Shown: positions 1 to 7,647 of the stretch, one piece after another
Numbering within the stretch: the first letter of the stretch is position 1
Layout of the letters: each line of letters starts with the position of its first letter
NCBI GenBank assembly: GCA_012524025.1
Contig: JAAYSC010000020.1
Span: 1-53,687 of the forward strand
DNA length: 53,687 nt
Source of the DNA: Clostridiales bacterium
Lineage (GTDB): Bacteria; Bacillota; Clostridia; Oscillospirales; Acutalibacteraceae
Direction: 5' to 3'
Translations under genes and position numbers: made by a program
The notes under the pieces: generated by a model
What the model saw: only the letters and a program-made list of their open reading frames with translations
Told to the model about the DNA's origin: nothing
The model's database searches: none

Positions 1-64
1 ATCATCTTGCATACACCTCAGTTCGTGTTTTTTCGCAAATTCATTGTACTGATTCTTTGTATGC

Positions 65-100
65 AAGGGAAGTGGTTCGCGCCATTTCCCTTTATTTTTT
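65..100 (+). terminator. Rho-independent terminator of an upstream gene
   Basis: An 11-pair stem (65-75 with 82-92, one G-T pair) encloses a 6-base loop and is followed by TATTTTTT on the plus strand. It would end a plus-strand transcript entering from the left. No gene end is certain in bases 1-64. The minus strand is also open here from a TTG at 105 to the window edge, so the hairpin could instead lie inside a minus-strand gene start. Confidence 0.55.
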
Positions 101-137
101 GCCAATGATAATTTTACACTAAGTTTTCTGCCTTTGG

Positions 138-166
138 TTGACAAAGATTGCGTGAAGGACTATCAT
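138..166 (+). promoter_or_regulatory. Sigma-A-type promoter for the ceramidase-like gene
   Basis: TTGACA at 138-143, a 17-base spacer and TATCAT at 161-166. It lies about 45 bases upstream of the start codon at 213. The same -10 hexamer recurs in the promoters at 5202 and 14442. Confidence 0.65.
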
Positions 167-212
167 TGTTGATGTTTGATACATAATAAATATATATAAG
201 GGGGAGTATGGC

Positions 213-1823
213 ATGAAAAAGAAGACAAAAGCACTTTTATTTGGGCTTGGCGGCATAGCCGCAGCCGGCACCGCTTGGTCAATTTGGTTTAAGGAAAAAA
301 TGAAGGACCCCGAGTTCAACAGCCGGGTCAAGCACAAGGGTGAAGCCGGTCTTAAAAGGGCGCTTCTGGGCCTAAATAATATTTTGCCCGATTTCCCCCA
401 CCCTTCCAAAGATGAATTTGTAAGCCATGATTTTTACAGAGGGCATGAAGAGTTTAGGGACACTTCCAAGCGCGGTTCCAAGTGGAAGATGGGTTACGGC
501 CGTTATGTTTTGACACCCGATGATTATTTGGAAAAAGATTATTACTTGGGCGGTTACCTAACCCTGCCCCCCAGCACCGTCAAAGTCGTTTTGGACGACC
601 TTTGCGTCAGGGCTGTTTGCTTGGACGATGGCAGCGGCCGCGGTTCGGCTGCTTTTGCGGTGATTGACTGCATTGGCCTTTCAAGCAAAGATGTTCGCAC
701 AATCAGGCAGCTTTTGGCCGACTTCGCCGCCGAAAATAACATTGTTTCCATAAATATTTCTTCCTCCCACTGCCACAGCGGCGTTGACACCCAAGGCATC
801 TGGGGTCCCCTGCCCAAAATTTTAAAAAACAATGTGCGTGAAATTAAAAGCAAAAATATTGACCGACTTATTTCTGGGCGCGACCCGATTTATATGGATA
901 ACCTCCGCCAAAAAACAGCCCAAGCCATCAAAGACGCTTTTGAAAGCATGAAGAGCGGCAAGTTTTATTACAAGGCCATTGATGACATAAAATATGCCCG
1001 CGATAAGCGCGAGCCCGATGTTTACTTTAAAGAAATTGTCAAGCTCCACTTTGTGCCAGACGACGGCAGCCGTGAAATTGTCGGCGCCATGATGGCAGCC
1101 CACCCCGTGGCCATCTACCCCAAAAACGGCGAATTGAGCGCAGATTATATTTATTACATAGAAGAAGAAGTTAACAAGGCCGGGGCAGACTTCATTTTCT
1201 TCCAGGGTGCCCAGTTAGCCATAGCCCCCGACAGGAGCTTTGTGGACGGTGACCCCAATGAGCCCGACTTTAAAGAGTACGGCCGTGCCATAGGCCGCCA
1301 TTTAATAAGCTTTGAAAGCCGGGATGAAGAAAGAATTTTGCCCATCCTCAATATCAGAAACAAGGAAGTTTTCATCCCTTCGGACAATTATATCATGACT
1401 GCCCTGCTAAACGCCGGCATAGTCAACAACATAGCCGTTAAAATCGGCGACAAGGCCACAGACCTCATGTTTTTAACAGAAGTCGGCTATGTGGAACTTG
1501 GTAAAACTCTGCGCCTGGCTATGGTCCCCGGTGAATTTGCACCCGAGCTGGCCCTGGGCGGCACCTACTCTGCCGACGAATCTTACACGGGCCAAGATTG
1601 GCCCTATCCGCCCATGAAAGACATGATAGCCCCCGACACTTACATGGCTGTTATAGGCCTTTGCAATGATTCCATAGGCTATATTCTGCCCGACAATGAT
1701 TATGGTTGCATTTTGGAAGAAAAGCGTTATGAAGAATCTGTTTCGGCAGGTTCCCAAACCGGGTCCGCCGTTGTGGGCGCCTTCCAAGCGGCGCTTGAAG
1801 ACTGCGGTAGATTAGTGGAGTAA
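213..1823 (+). CDS. Neutral/alkaline ceramidase-family hydrolase
   Basis: A 536-residue protein resembling the neutral (non-lysosomal) ceramidase family, zinc amidases that release a fatty acid from an N-acyl sphingoid base. Family-like features are visible: an HxH zinc motif in SSHCHSG (H186, H188), a second histidine context AAHPVAIYP (H297), FFQGAQLAIAPD near 330-340, a PGEF motif near residue 430, and a GLCNDSIGYILPDNDYG stretch matching the family's G-N-xx-GY pattern. The N terminus has a hydrophobic segment at residues 8-24 after three lysines, so it is likely anchored at the membrane or exported. The ATG at 213 is preceded by GGGGGAG at 200-206. It leads a plus-strand run with a secreted hydrolase 15 bases downstream. 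The family is fairly secure. The true substrate is unknown, since bacterial members are often uncharacterised. Confidence 0.75.
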   Translation: MKKKTKALLFGLGGIAAAGTAWSIWFKEKMKDPEFNSRVKHKGEAGLKRALLGLNNILPDFPHPSKDEFVSHDFYRGHEEFRDTSKRGSKWKMGYGRYVLTPDDYLEKDYYLGGYLTLPPSTVKVVLDDLCVRAVCLDDGSGRGSAAFAVIDCIGLSSKDVRTIRQLLADFAAENNIVSINISSSHCHSGVDTQGIWGPLPKILKNNVREIKSKNIDRLISGRDPIYMDNLRQKTAQAIKDAFESMKSGKFYYKAIDDIKYARDKREPDVYFKEIVKLHFVPDDGSREIVGAMMAAHPVAIYPKNGELSADYIYYIEEEVNKAGADFIFFQGAQLAIAPDRSFVDGDPNEPDFKEYGRAIGRHLISFESRDEERILPILNIRNKEVFIPSDNYIMTALLNAGIVNNIAVKIGDKATDLMFLTEVGYVELGKTLRLAMVPGEFAPELALGGTYSADESYTGQDWPYPPMKDMIAPDTYMAVIGLCNDSIGYILPDNDYGCILEEKRYEESVSAGSQTGSAVVGAFQAALEDCGRLVE

Positions 1824-1838
1824 AAAGGAGGAAGACCC

Positions 1839-3365
1839 ATGAAAAAGATGAAAGCTTGTGTAAGCGCTCTCTTGGTCATAGCCATCCTACTGTCCACCGC
1901 CCTACCCTCACTTGCATCAAGTGACCAATGCGATTGCGGTTTTTCACCTGTTGTTTATGTTTCGGCTTTAGGCAGTGCCGATTTGTATCTTGATGTGGGA
2001 AGCCCAAATGAACGCAAAATTTTCGAACCCGAAAGTGCGGACATAATTAAACTTATAGGGCAACTTATCATCCCCCTTCTTCGCTACTTTACGGGCGGCG
2101 ACGCCAAAACATTTGCCAAAAGTTTAGGCAAGGCAATTGATGGTTTAATGGGCGAACTCGCCATGGACGAAAACGGCGATTCTAATCCTCGTATCGGCAC
2201 AAAGCAAAGCTTGCCCGACAACCCGGAACATGACCCCTACAAGAGCTATTATTTTGCCTATGATTTTAGGATTGATCCACTTCTTACGGCCCAAGATTTA
2301 AAGGCCTATGTTGAACATGTTAAAGAGCTTACAGGCCACCAAAAAGTGTCCTTCAAGGCCTCTTCCCTGGGCGGGATTATAGTCATGGCTTATTTGGATA
2401 AATACGGCCACGATGATTTGGATGCCATCATCTTCCAAAACTGCCCGCTTCTGGGTGTTGCAATGGCCGGTGATTTATTTACCAAAAAACTTGAGCTTAA
2501 TTCCGACGCCTTGGTTAGTTACGGTGTGCAGGCCTTGCCGCAAATTGAAGGCGGTATTTGGCTGGAGCCCCTGATAAGGCTCTTGGATTTTGTGGGCCTT
2601 TTTGAAACACTCATAGGTTTTGGCAATACACTGGTTGATGATATAAAAGACGACCTCTATGATGAAATGCTGATCCCTATTTTCGGAAAAATGCCCTGCC
2701 TCTGGGCTTTAATCCCCCATGAAAGCTATGAAGAGGCCAAGGAGCTATTTTTAGATGAGAGCGCTTCTCAAATCTTTATTGATAGAATAGACTATTACCA
2801 CTACCACATTCAGGGGCGTACCCAAGAACTTTTAGACCAAGCCCTGCAAGACGATGTCAGAATAATGATTCTGGCCGGCTATAACTTGCAGCGCGAACCT
2901 TTTGTAGAGTCTTATATGAATAACTCCGACGGCGTTGACGACACTGTTTACAACGCCCCCGGCGCTATATGTGCGGATATAGGCCAAACGCTGGGTGAGG
3001 GCTATGTCCAAGCTGTGCAAGACGGCCACAACCATCTTTCGGCAGACGGTGTTATAGATGCTTCCACTTGCTATTTGCCTGAAAACACTTGGTTTATTCG
3101 TGACATGTTGCACAGCACGGCCCATGCGGGGCACAAAGATTTTTACGCCTGGTTTTTAAGCGACCCACAAGCTCCGGATGTACACTCTAACCCGGATTAC
3201 CCACAATTCATGCAAAATGATACCGCAAATGAGAGGCTTTTACCCCTGACTGAAAAACCGGCGGGCGATTCCTTAAAACCGCCCTTACTCCAAGCCTTTA
3301 ACAGTTTTATTAACAGTATGGAGAAGATAAAGAACCTTTATCAAATTACGGAGGTTTCTCTTTGA
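1839..3365 (+). CDS. Secreted alpha/beta-hydrolase (lipase/esterase-like)
   Basis: A 508-residue protein with a clear signal peptide: Lys-rich start, hydrophobic core at residues 8-24, likely cleavage after the LPSLAS segment. A nucleophile-elbow-like motif K-A-S-S-L-G-G (S176 as candidate nucleophile) follows a beta-strand-like stretch, as in lipases and PGAP1-like esterases, though the first glycine of GxSxG is replaced by alanine. The region before it (TAQDLKAYVEHVKELTGHQK) fits a lipase lid and helix arrangement. A strong Shine-Dalgarno AAAAGGAGG precedes the ATG. Its TGA overlaps the TTG start of the next gene by 4 bases, indicating translational coupling with the acyl-activating enzyme. 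The inferred role is extracytoplasmic release of an acyl group that the next gene product activates. The substrate is not identifiable. Confidence 0.65.
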   Translation: MKKMKACVSALLVIAILLSTALPSLASSDQCDCGFSPVVYVSALGSADLYLDVGSPNERKIFEPESADIIKLIGQLIIPLLRYFTGGDAKTFAKSLGKAIDGLMGELAMDENGDSNPRIGTKQSLPDNPEHDPYKSYYFAYDFRIDPLLTAQDLKAYVEHVKELTGHQKVSFKASSLGGIIVMAYLDKYGHDDLDAIIFQNCPLLGVAMAGDLFTKKLELNSDALVSYGVQALPQIEGGIWLEPLIRLLDFVGLFETLIGFGNTLVDDIKDDLYDEMLIPIFGKMPCLWALIPHESYEEAKELFLDESASQIFIDRIDYYHYHIQGRTQELLDQALQDDVRIMILAGYNLQREPFVESYMNNSDGVDDTVYNAPGAICADIGQTLGEGYVQAVQDGHNHLSADGVIDASTCYLPENTWFIRDMLHSTAHAGHKDFYAWFLSDPQAPDVHSNPDYPQFMQNDTANERLLPLTEKPAGDSLKPPLLQAFNSFINSMEKIKNLYQITEVSL

Positions 3366-5050
3366 GAAGTTTGAGAAAAAAGAAAAATCTTGGTTACAAG
3401 TATGTTCCGGAAATCACGGACATCCGAAAGCTTGTTGAATACGGTATTACAAATTATCGGGAAAGAAAGTTTGTAATATATTTGGATGAAGACAAAAATG
3501 AAATCACAAAATCTTATGCTGATGCCTGGTATGAAATTGTTGCTATAGGGACATTTTTGATAAAGCACGGCTATAAACCCGGCACCAAAATCGCAATTTT
3601 AAGCGAAAGCCTGCATGTCTTCAAGTGGATGATGATTTTTTATGCCATCCTTTCCGGACAAAATGTTGTAGTACCCCTGGACCCGGAGCTGGCTGCGGAA
3701 GATTTGGTGCATCATGTTACAGACGGCGATGTTGAGCTGGTTTTTCATTCGGAAACTTATGATCAACACGCCGAATTTTTTAAAAAGGCACCGGGCAGTA
3801 AGGTTAAAAAAACATTCAGCTACAAGAATTATGATGCGATAATCGCGGAAGGCCGCAAGGCTTATGATGAAGGCTTAAAAGATTTTGACAATATTAAGTT
3901 GAGCCCATCGGATCTTGCCACAATCGTCTTCACTTCCGGCACCACGGGGAGGAGCAAAGGGGTCATGTTGTCCCACGGTAACTTGGCTTCCAATGTCGTT
4001 GCGGCTTGTGCCAGCATGAAAGGGGAAAATACGGTGGCATTCTTGCCGCTCAACCACACCTTTTCTTGGATATCAATAATCTTCGCCGGCCCTGTTTTTG
4101 GCCAATATGGGTTTGCTTCACACAGTTACAGTTCGGTTGTAAAAGACTTTAAAACCTACAGCCCGCAACACTTTACCGCAGTCCCCCTCGTGCTTGAAAA
4201 GATTTATTATACCGTGTGGCGAACGGCCAGAAAATCCGGCAGAGAAGACCTGCTTAAAAAAGGCATTAAAATCAGCCGTTTCTTGATGAAACTGGGTATA
4301 GATGTCAGGCGTAAGTTATTTAAAGAAGTTCATGATCAATTGGGTGGCAGGCTTGAAGTTATCTTCTGCGGCGGTGCCTTTTTGGACACCAAGTTAGAAG
4401 AAGGACTTTATGACCTGGGTATTTTAGTCTTAAACGGCTACGGCACCACCGAATGTTCACCCGCTGTCACCGCAAACAGGCAGGACAATTACAAATTCGG
4501 CAGTGTCGGGCTCCCCCTACCCTGTAATAAAATCAAAATAGTAGACCCCGATAAAGACGGCGTGGGTGAAATTTATGTTCGCGGTGCCAATGTAATGATG
4601 GGCTATTATAAGGACCCCGAAGCCACGAAGGAAGTTTTTGACGGTGATTGGTTTATGACGGGCGACTTCGGCCGCATTGACGATGAAGGTTTTCTTTATT
4701 ATGTGGGTCGCAGAAACAGCCTTATTGTTTTGCCAAACGGCAAAAATATATCACCCGAAGAACTTGAAGATAAGCTTGGCACACTTGAATATGTTACGGA
4801 AGTTCTTGTTTTTGAAAAAGACGGTCATCTGGAAGCCGGCTTCTTGCTTGATTTTGAAGAATTCCCCGATGCTCGTGAAAAGTTGAGGACGGATGTAAGG
4901 GCAATCAATGCCAAGTTGCCCGGCTACAAGCGAATCATTAAGCGTCACATAAAAAAGGAAGAGTTTGAAAAAACCACTTCCCTTAAGATCAAAAGGAATT
5001 GTGAAGACAACTATCCCAACGACTCCGGTAACTTTTATGAGGAAGAATAA
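3362..5050 (+). CDS. AMP-forming acyl-CoA synthetase-like enzyme, copy 1
   Basis: A 562-residue ANL-superfamily enzyme that should activate a carboxylic acid through an acyl-adenylate, probably a medium or long fatty acid, to a thioester. Motifs are intact: the P-loop TSGTTGRSKG at 191-200, GYGTTECSP at 359-367, the hinge and ribose-binding TGD (D435) and the C-terminal lysine region KTTSLKIKR (K542). The start is TTG, 12 bases after GGAGGT, overlapping the previous stop. From about residue 255 onward it is nearly identical to the second copy at 5339-7015, while the N-terminal part is clearly diverged. A terminator follows at 5106. It lacks a signal or membrane segment and is presumably cytoplasmic. 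Whether the acceptor is CoA or a carrier protein cannot be told from sequence. Confidence 0.85.
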   Translation: MRSLRKKKNLGYKYVPEITDIRKLVEYGITNYRERKFVIYLDEDKNEITKSYADAWYEIVAIGTFLIKHGYKPGTKIAILSESLHVFKWMMIFYAILSGQNVVVPLDPELAAEDLVHHVTDGDVELVFHSETYDQHAEFFKKAPGSKVKKTFSYKNYDAIIAEGRKAYDEGLKDFDNIKLSPSDLATIVFTSGTTGRSKGVMLSHGNLASNVVAACASMKGENTVAFLPLNHTFSWISIIFAGPVFGQYGFASHSYSSVVKDFKTYSPQHFTAVPLVLEKIYYTVWRTARKSGREDLLKKGIKISRFLMKLGIDVRRKLFKEVHDQLGGRLEVIFCGGAFLDTKLEEGLYDLGILVLNGYGTTECSPAVTANRQDNYKFGSVGLPLPCNKIKIVDPDKDGVGEIYVRGANVMMGYYKDPEATKEVFDGDWFMTGDFGRIDDEGFLYYVGRRNSLIVLPNGKNISPEELEDKLGTLEYVTEVLVFEKDGHLEAGFLLDFEEFPDAREKLRTDVRAINAKLPGYKRIIKRHIKKEEFEKTTSLKIKRNCEDNYPNDSGNFYEEE

Positions 5051-5105
5051 GCATTGAATGTATAAGAATAATAAACTTACTAAAATCAAGTAAGAGCTTC
5101 TACAA

Positions 5106-5137
5106 AAATGGGAGGACTCAGGCCCTCCCATTTAATT
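5106..5137 (+). terminator. Terminator after acyl-CoA synthetase copy 1
   Basis: A 10-base stem AAATGGGAGG / CCTCCCATTT (5106-5115 with 5124-5133), 8-base loop, followed by a T-rich tract. It lies in the 288-base gap between the two synthetase genes, so copy 2 needs its own promoter. Confidence 0.75.
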
Positions 5138-5201
5138 TTGCTTTTTCCTTATCTTTTCATCTTAAAGTTTTTTATAGGCGACACCGCTTTTCAATCGCTT
5201 C

Positions 5202-5230
5202 TTGACAAAATAGGCTATTAGCACTATCAT
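5202..5230 (+). promoter_or_regulatory. Promoter for acyl-CoA synthetase copy 2
   Basis: TTGACA at 5202-5207, a 17-base spacer, TATCAT at 5225-5230, located downstream of the terminator and about 110 bases ahead of the TTG start at 5339. It has the same box pair and spacing as the promoter at 138. Confidence 0.65.
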
Positions 5231-5338
5231 ATTCAAGGCTGTGCTCGGGGACTTTCAGACCGAACCCTGCAAGCTTTGTATAACACTTATAGAAATAATC
5301 TTTTAAATAACAGAATCTATCATTAACGGAGGTTTCCT

Positions 5339-7015
5339 TTGAAGAAAAAAAAGCTAAACTATATGCATGTTCCCGAAATTACCGATATAAGAACGCTTAT
5401 AGAATATGGAATTTCAAATTATCGCAATAGAAAGTTCATGATTTACATTGATAAGGATAAGAAAGAAATTACAAAAACTTATGACGATATTTGGTTTGAT
5501 ATTGTTGCCATAGGCAGCTTTCTTCTTGAACGAGGCTATAAGGATGGAGTAAAAATCGCTATCCTAAGCGAGAGACTCTATACCTATGAATGGATGATGA
5601 TCTTTTACGCCACCTTGCTGACTAAGAATGTTGTTGTGCCCTTTGACCACGAATTGTCCGCCGGGGATTTGTCTAAACATCTTGTCAACGGTGATGTGGA
5701 TTTAGTTTTTCATTCTGATGATTTTTCGGACTACATCGAGCTTTTTAAAGAGACAGAAGGAAATGTTCTTAAAGAGTGTTTCAACTTTAACAGCTATGAC
5801 AGTATTATAAGAGAAGGAAGAGAGGCCTATGAAGGGGGCTTTAAGGATTTTGACAAGATAAAGGTTGAGCCCTCTGACCTTGCAACCATAGTTTTTACCT
5901 CCGGCACCACGGGAAGGAGCAAGGGGGTAATGCTGTCCCACGGTAACCTGGCCTCCAATGTTGTTGCCACTTGTGCCAGCATGACGGGGCAAAACACGGT
6001 CGGCTTTTTGCCTCTTAATCACACCTTTTCTTGGGTTGCTTGCCTTTTTTCCGCTTTTATTTACGGGGAATATGGCTTTGCTTCGCGCGACTACAAGTCC
6101 GTTGTAAAAGACTTTAAGAACTACAGTCCGCAAAACTTTACCGCCGTCCCCCTGGTACTTGAAAAAATTTATTATACCGTTTGGCGAACAGCCAGAAAAT
6201 CCGGCAGAGAAGACCTGCTTAAAAGAGGCATTAAAATCAGCCGCTTCTTGATGAAATTAGGCCTTGATGTCAGGCGTAAGTTATTTAAGGAAGTTCATGA
6301 ACAATTGGGCGGCAAGCTTGAAGTTATCTTTTGCGGCGGTGCCTTTTTAGACACTAAATTAGAAGAAGGCCTTCATGACCTGGGTATCTTAGTCTTAAAC
6401 GGTTACGGCACCACTGAATGTTCACCGGCTGTCACGGCCAACAGGCAGGACAATTACAAATTCGGCAGTGTCGGGCTCCCCCTTCCTTGTAATGAAATCA
6501 AAATAGTAAACCCCGATGAAGAAGGCGTGGGTGAAATTTATGTTCGCGGTTCCAATGTCATGATGGGTTATTACAAGGAACCCGAAGCCACAGCGGAAGT
6601 ATTTGACGGTGACTGGTTCATGACGGGCGACTTCGGCCGCATTGATGATGAAGGTTTTCTTTATTATGTGGGCCGCAGAAACAGCCTAATTGTTTTGCCC
6701 AACGGCAAAAATATATCACCCGAAGAACTTGAAGATAAGCTTGGCACACTTGAATATGTTACAGAAGTGCTTGTTTTTGAAAAAGACGGTCACTTAGAAG
6801 CCGGTTTCTTGCTTGATTTTGAAGAGTTCCCCGATGCTCGCGAAAAGTTGAGGACGGATGTAAGGGCAATCAATGCCACGCTACCGAGCTATAAGCGAAT
6901 CATTAAGCGGCACATAAAAAAGGAAGAGTTTGAAAAAACCACTTCCCTTAAAATCAGAAGGAATTTTGAAGGCAACTACCCCAACGGGTCAGATAATTTT
7001 TATGAGGAAGATTAA
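5339..7015 (+). CDS. AMP-forming acyl-CoA synthetase-like enzyme, copy 2
   Basis: A 558-residue paralog of the enzyme at 3362. It retains the same ANL motifs (TSGTTGRSKG, GYGTTECSP, TGDFG, KTTSLKIRR). The last roughly 300 residues differ from copy 1 at only a few positions, whereas the first roughly 250 are much less alike, especially the substrate-side stretches around LLTKNVVVPFDHEL and SWVACLFSAFIYGEYGF. That pattern suggests a duplicated pair whose 3' halves are kept alike by recombination while the acyl-binding halves diverge. The start is TTG with GGAGGT upstream. It is followed after 3 bases by the HAD phosphatase, which is probably co-translated. The cell would gain a second acyl specificity. 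Confidence 0.85.
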   Translation: MKKKKLNYMHVPEITDIRTLIEYGISNYRNRKFMIYIDKDKKEITKTYDDIWFDIVAIGSFLLERGYKDGVKIAILSERLYTYEWMMIFYATLLTKNVVVPFDHELSAGDLSKHLVNGDVDLVFHSDDFSDYIELFKETEGNVLKECFNFNSYDSIIREGREAYEGGFKDFDKIKVEPSDLATIVFTSGTTGRSKGVMLSHGNLASNVVATCASMTGQNTVGFLPLNHTFSWVACLFSAFIYGEYGFASRDYKSVVKDFKNYSPQNFTAVPLVLEKIYYTVWRTARKSGREDLLKRGIKISRFLMKLGLDVRRKLFKEVHEQLGGKLEVIFCGGAFLDTKLEEGLHDLGILVLNGYGTTECSPAVTANRQDNYKFGSVGLPLPCNEIKIVNPDEEGVGEIYVRGSNVMMGYYKEPEATAEVFDGDWFMTGDFGRIDDEGFLYYVGRRNSLIVLPNGKNISPEELEDKLGTLEYVTEVLVFEKDGHLEAGFLLDFEEFPDAREKLRTDVRAINATLPSYKRIIKRHIKKEEFEKTTSLKIRRNFEGNYPNGSDNFYEED

Positions 7016-7018
7016 ACA

Positions 7019-7585
7019 TTGAATGTATATGATTTTGACAATACAATTTACAGAGGCGAGTCAGGCGTAGACCTCTTTTTCTACTTTTTAAAAAAGGACC
7101 CTTCCCTGCTCAAAAAGATCCCCAACGGTGCCAAGCTAATCGTAAAGTATAAAACCGGCGAAATGACCGTTCAAGAAATTTTGGACAATTATGTGGAAGA
7201 GATTGTTGATTACGGCGAAAGCATTGAGAATTTTGACGCACATGTAATTGATTTTTGGGACAAAAACGCAAGAAAAATCAAGCCCTTCTATCTCAAGCAG
7301 AGAAAGGCGGACGACCTGATTATTTCTGCCTGCCCCGAAATCGTGCTTAAAGAGATTATGATGCGCTTGGAACTTACAAATTTCATGGGGACCGAAACCG
7401 AAGAAGGCAGCATGAAGCTTGTTCGGCTCATGTATGGCAAAAACAAGTTAACCGCCTTCAAAGAACGCTATCCCGATGCAAAAATCAAAAACTTTTACAC
7501 CGATTCTTACAGTGACAGGCCTTTGATCGAGATAGCGGAAAATGCCTTTATGGTCAGAGGCAACAAGGTCACAAAAATCAAATAA
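7019..7585 (+). CDS. HAD-superfamily phosphatase (HAD-IB/SerB-like)
   Basis: A 188-residue haloacid-dehalogenase-fold phosphatase. The N terminus MNVYDFDNTIYRGES carries the DxDxT motif (D5, D7). The second motif is the serine in IISACPE, and the later DSYSDRP supplies the acidic metal-binding motif, typical of phosphoserine-phosphatase-like HAD-IB enzymes. The start is TTG only 3 bases after the synthetase stop, so it belongs to the same transcript. The substrate is unknown. Related HAD-IB phosphatases act on lysophosphatidate-type or amino-acid phosphates, and the neighbours would favour a lipid-linked role, which is inference. The first 13 bases around its start also occur downstream of synthetase copy 1. 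Confidence 0.8.
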   Translation: MNVYDFDNTIYRGESGVDLFFYFLKKDPSLLKKIPNGAKLIVKYKTGEMTVQEILDNYVEEIVDYGESIENFDAHVIDFWDKNARKIKPFYLKQRKADDLIISACPEIVLKEIMMRLELTNFMGTETEEGSMKLVRLMYGKNKLTAFKERYPDAKIKNFYTDSYSDRPLIEIAENAFMVRGNKVTKIK

Positions 7586-7604
7586 ACTTTGCTTTTAAGC
7601 ATCA

Positions 7605-7632
7605 AAAAAGGAGGGCGCCTGCCCTCCTTTTT
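7605..7632. terminator. Bidirectional terminator between convergent genes
   Basis: A perfect 12-base stem (7605-7616 with 7621-7632) with a GCCT loop, A-run on the left and T-run on the right. It serves the HAD gene on the plus strand and the mannosidase on the minus strand. Confidence 0.9.
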
Positions 7633-7647
7633 GTTTTTACCTGCCTA

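Noticed and set aside
3362-7015. Two synthetases as parts of a nonribosomal peptide or polyketide assembly line
   Set aside because: They are stand-alone ANL enzymes without carrier, condensation or thioesterase domains, and no such genes lie nearby.
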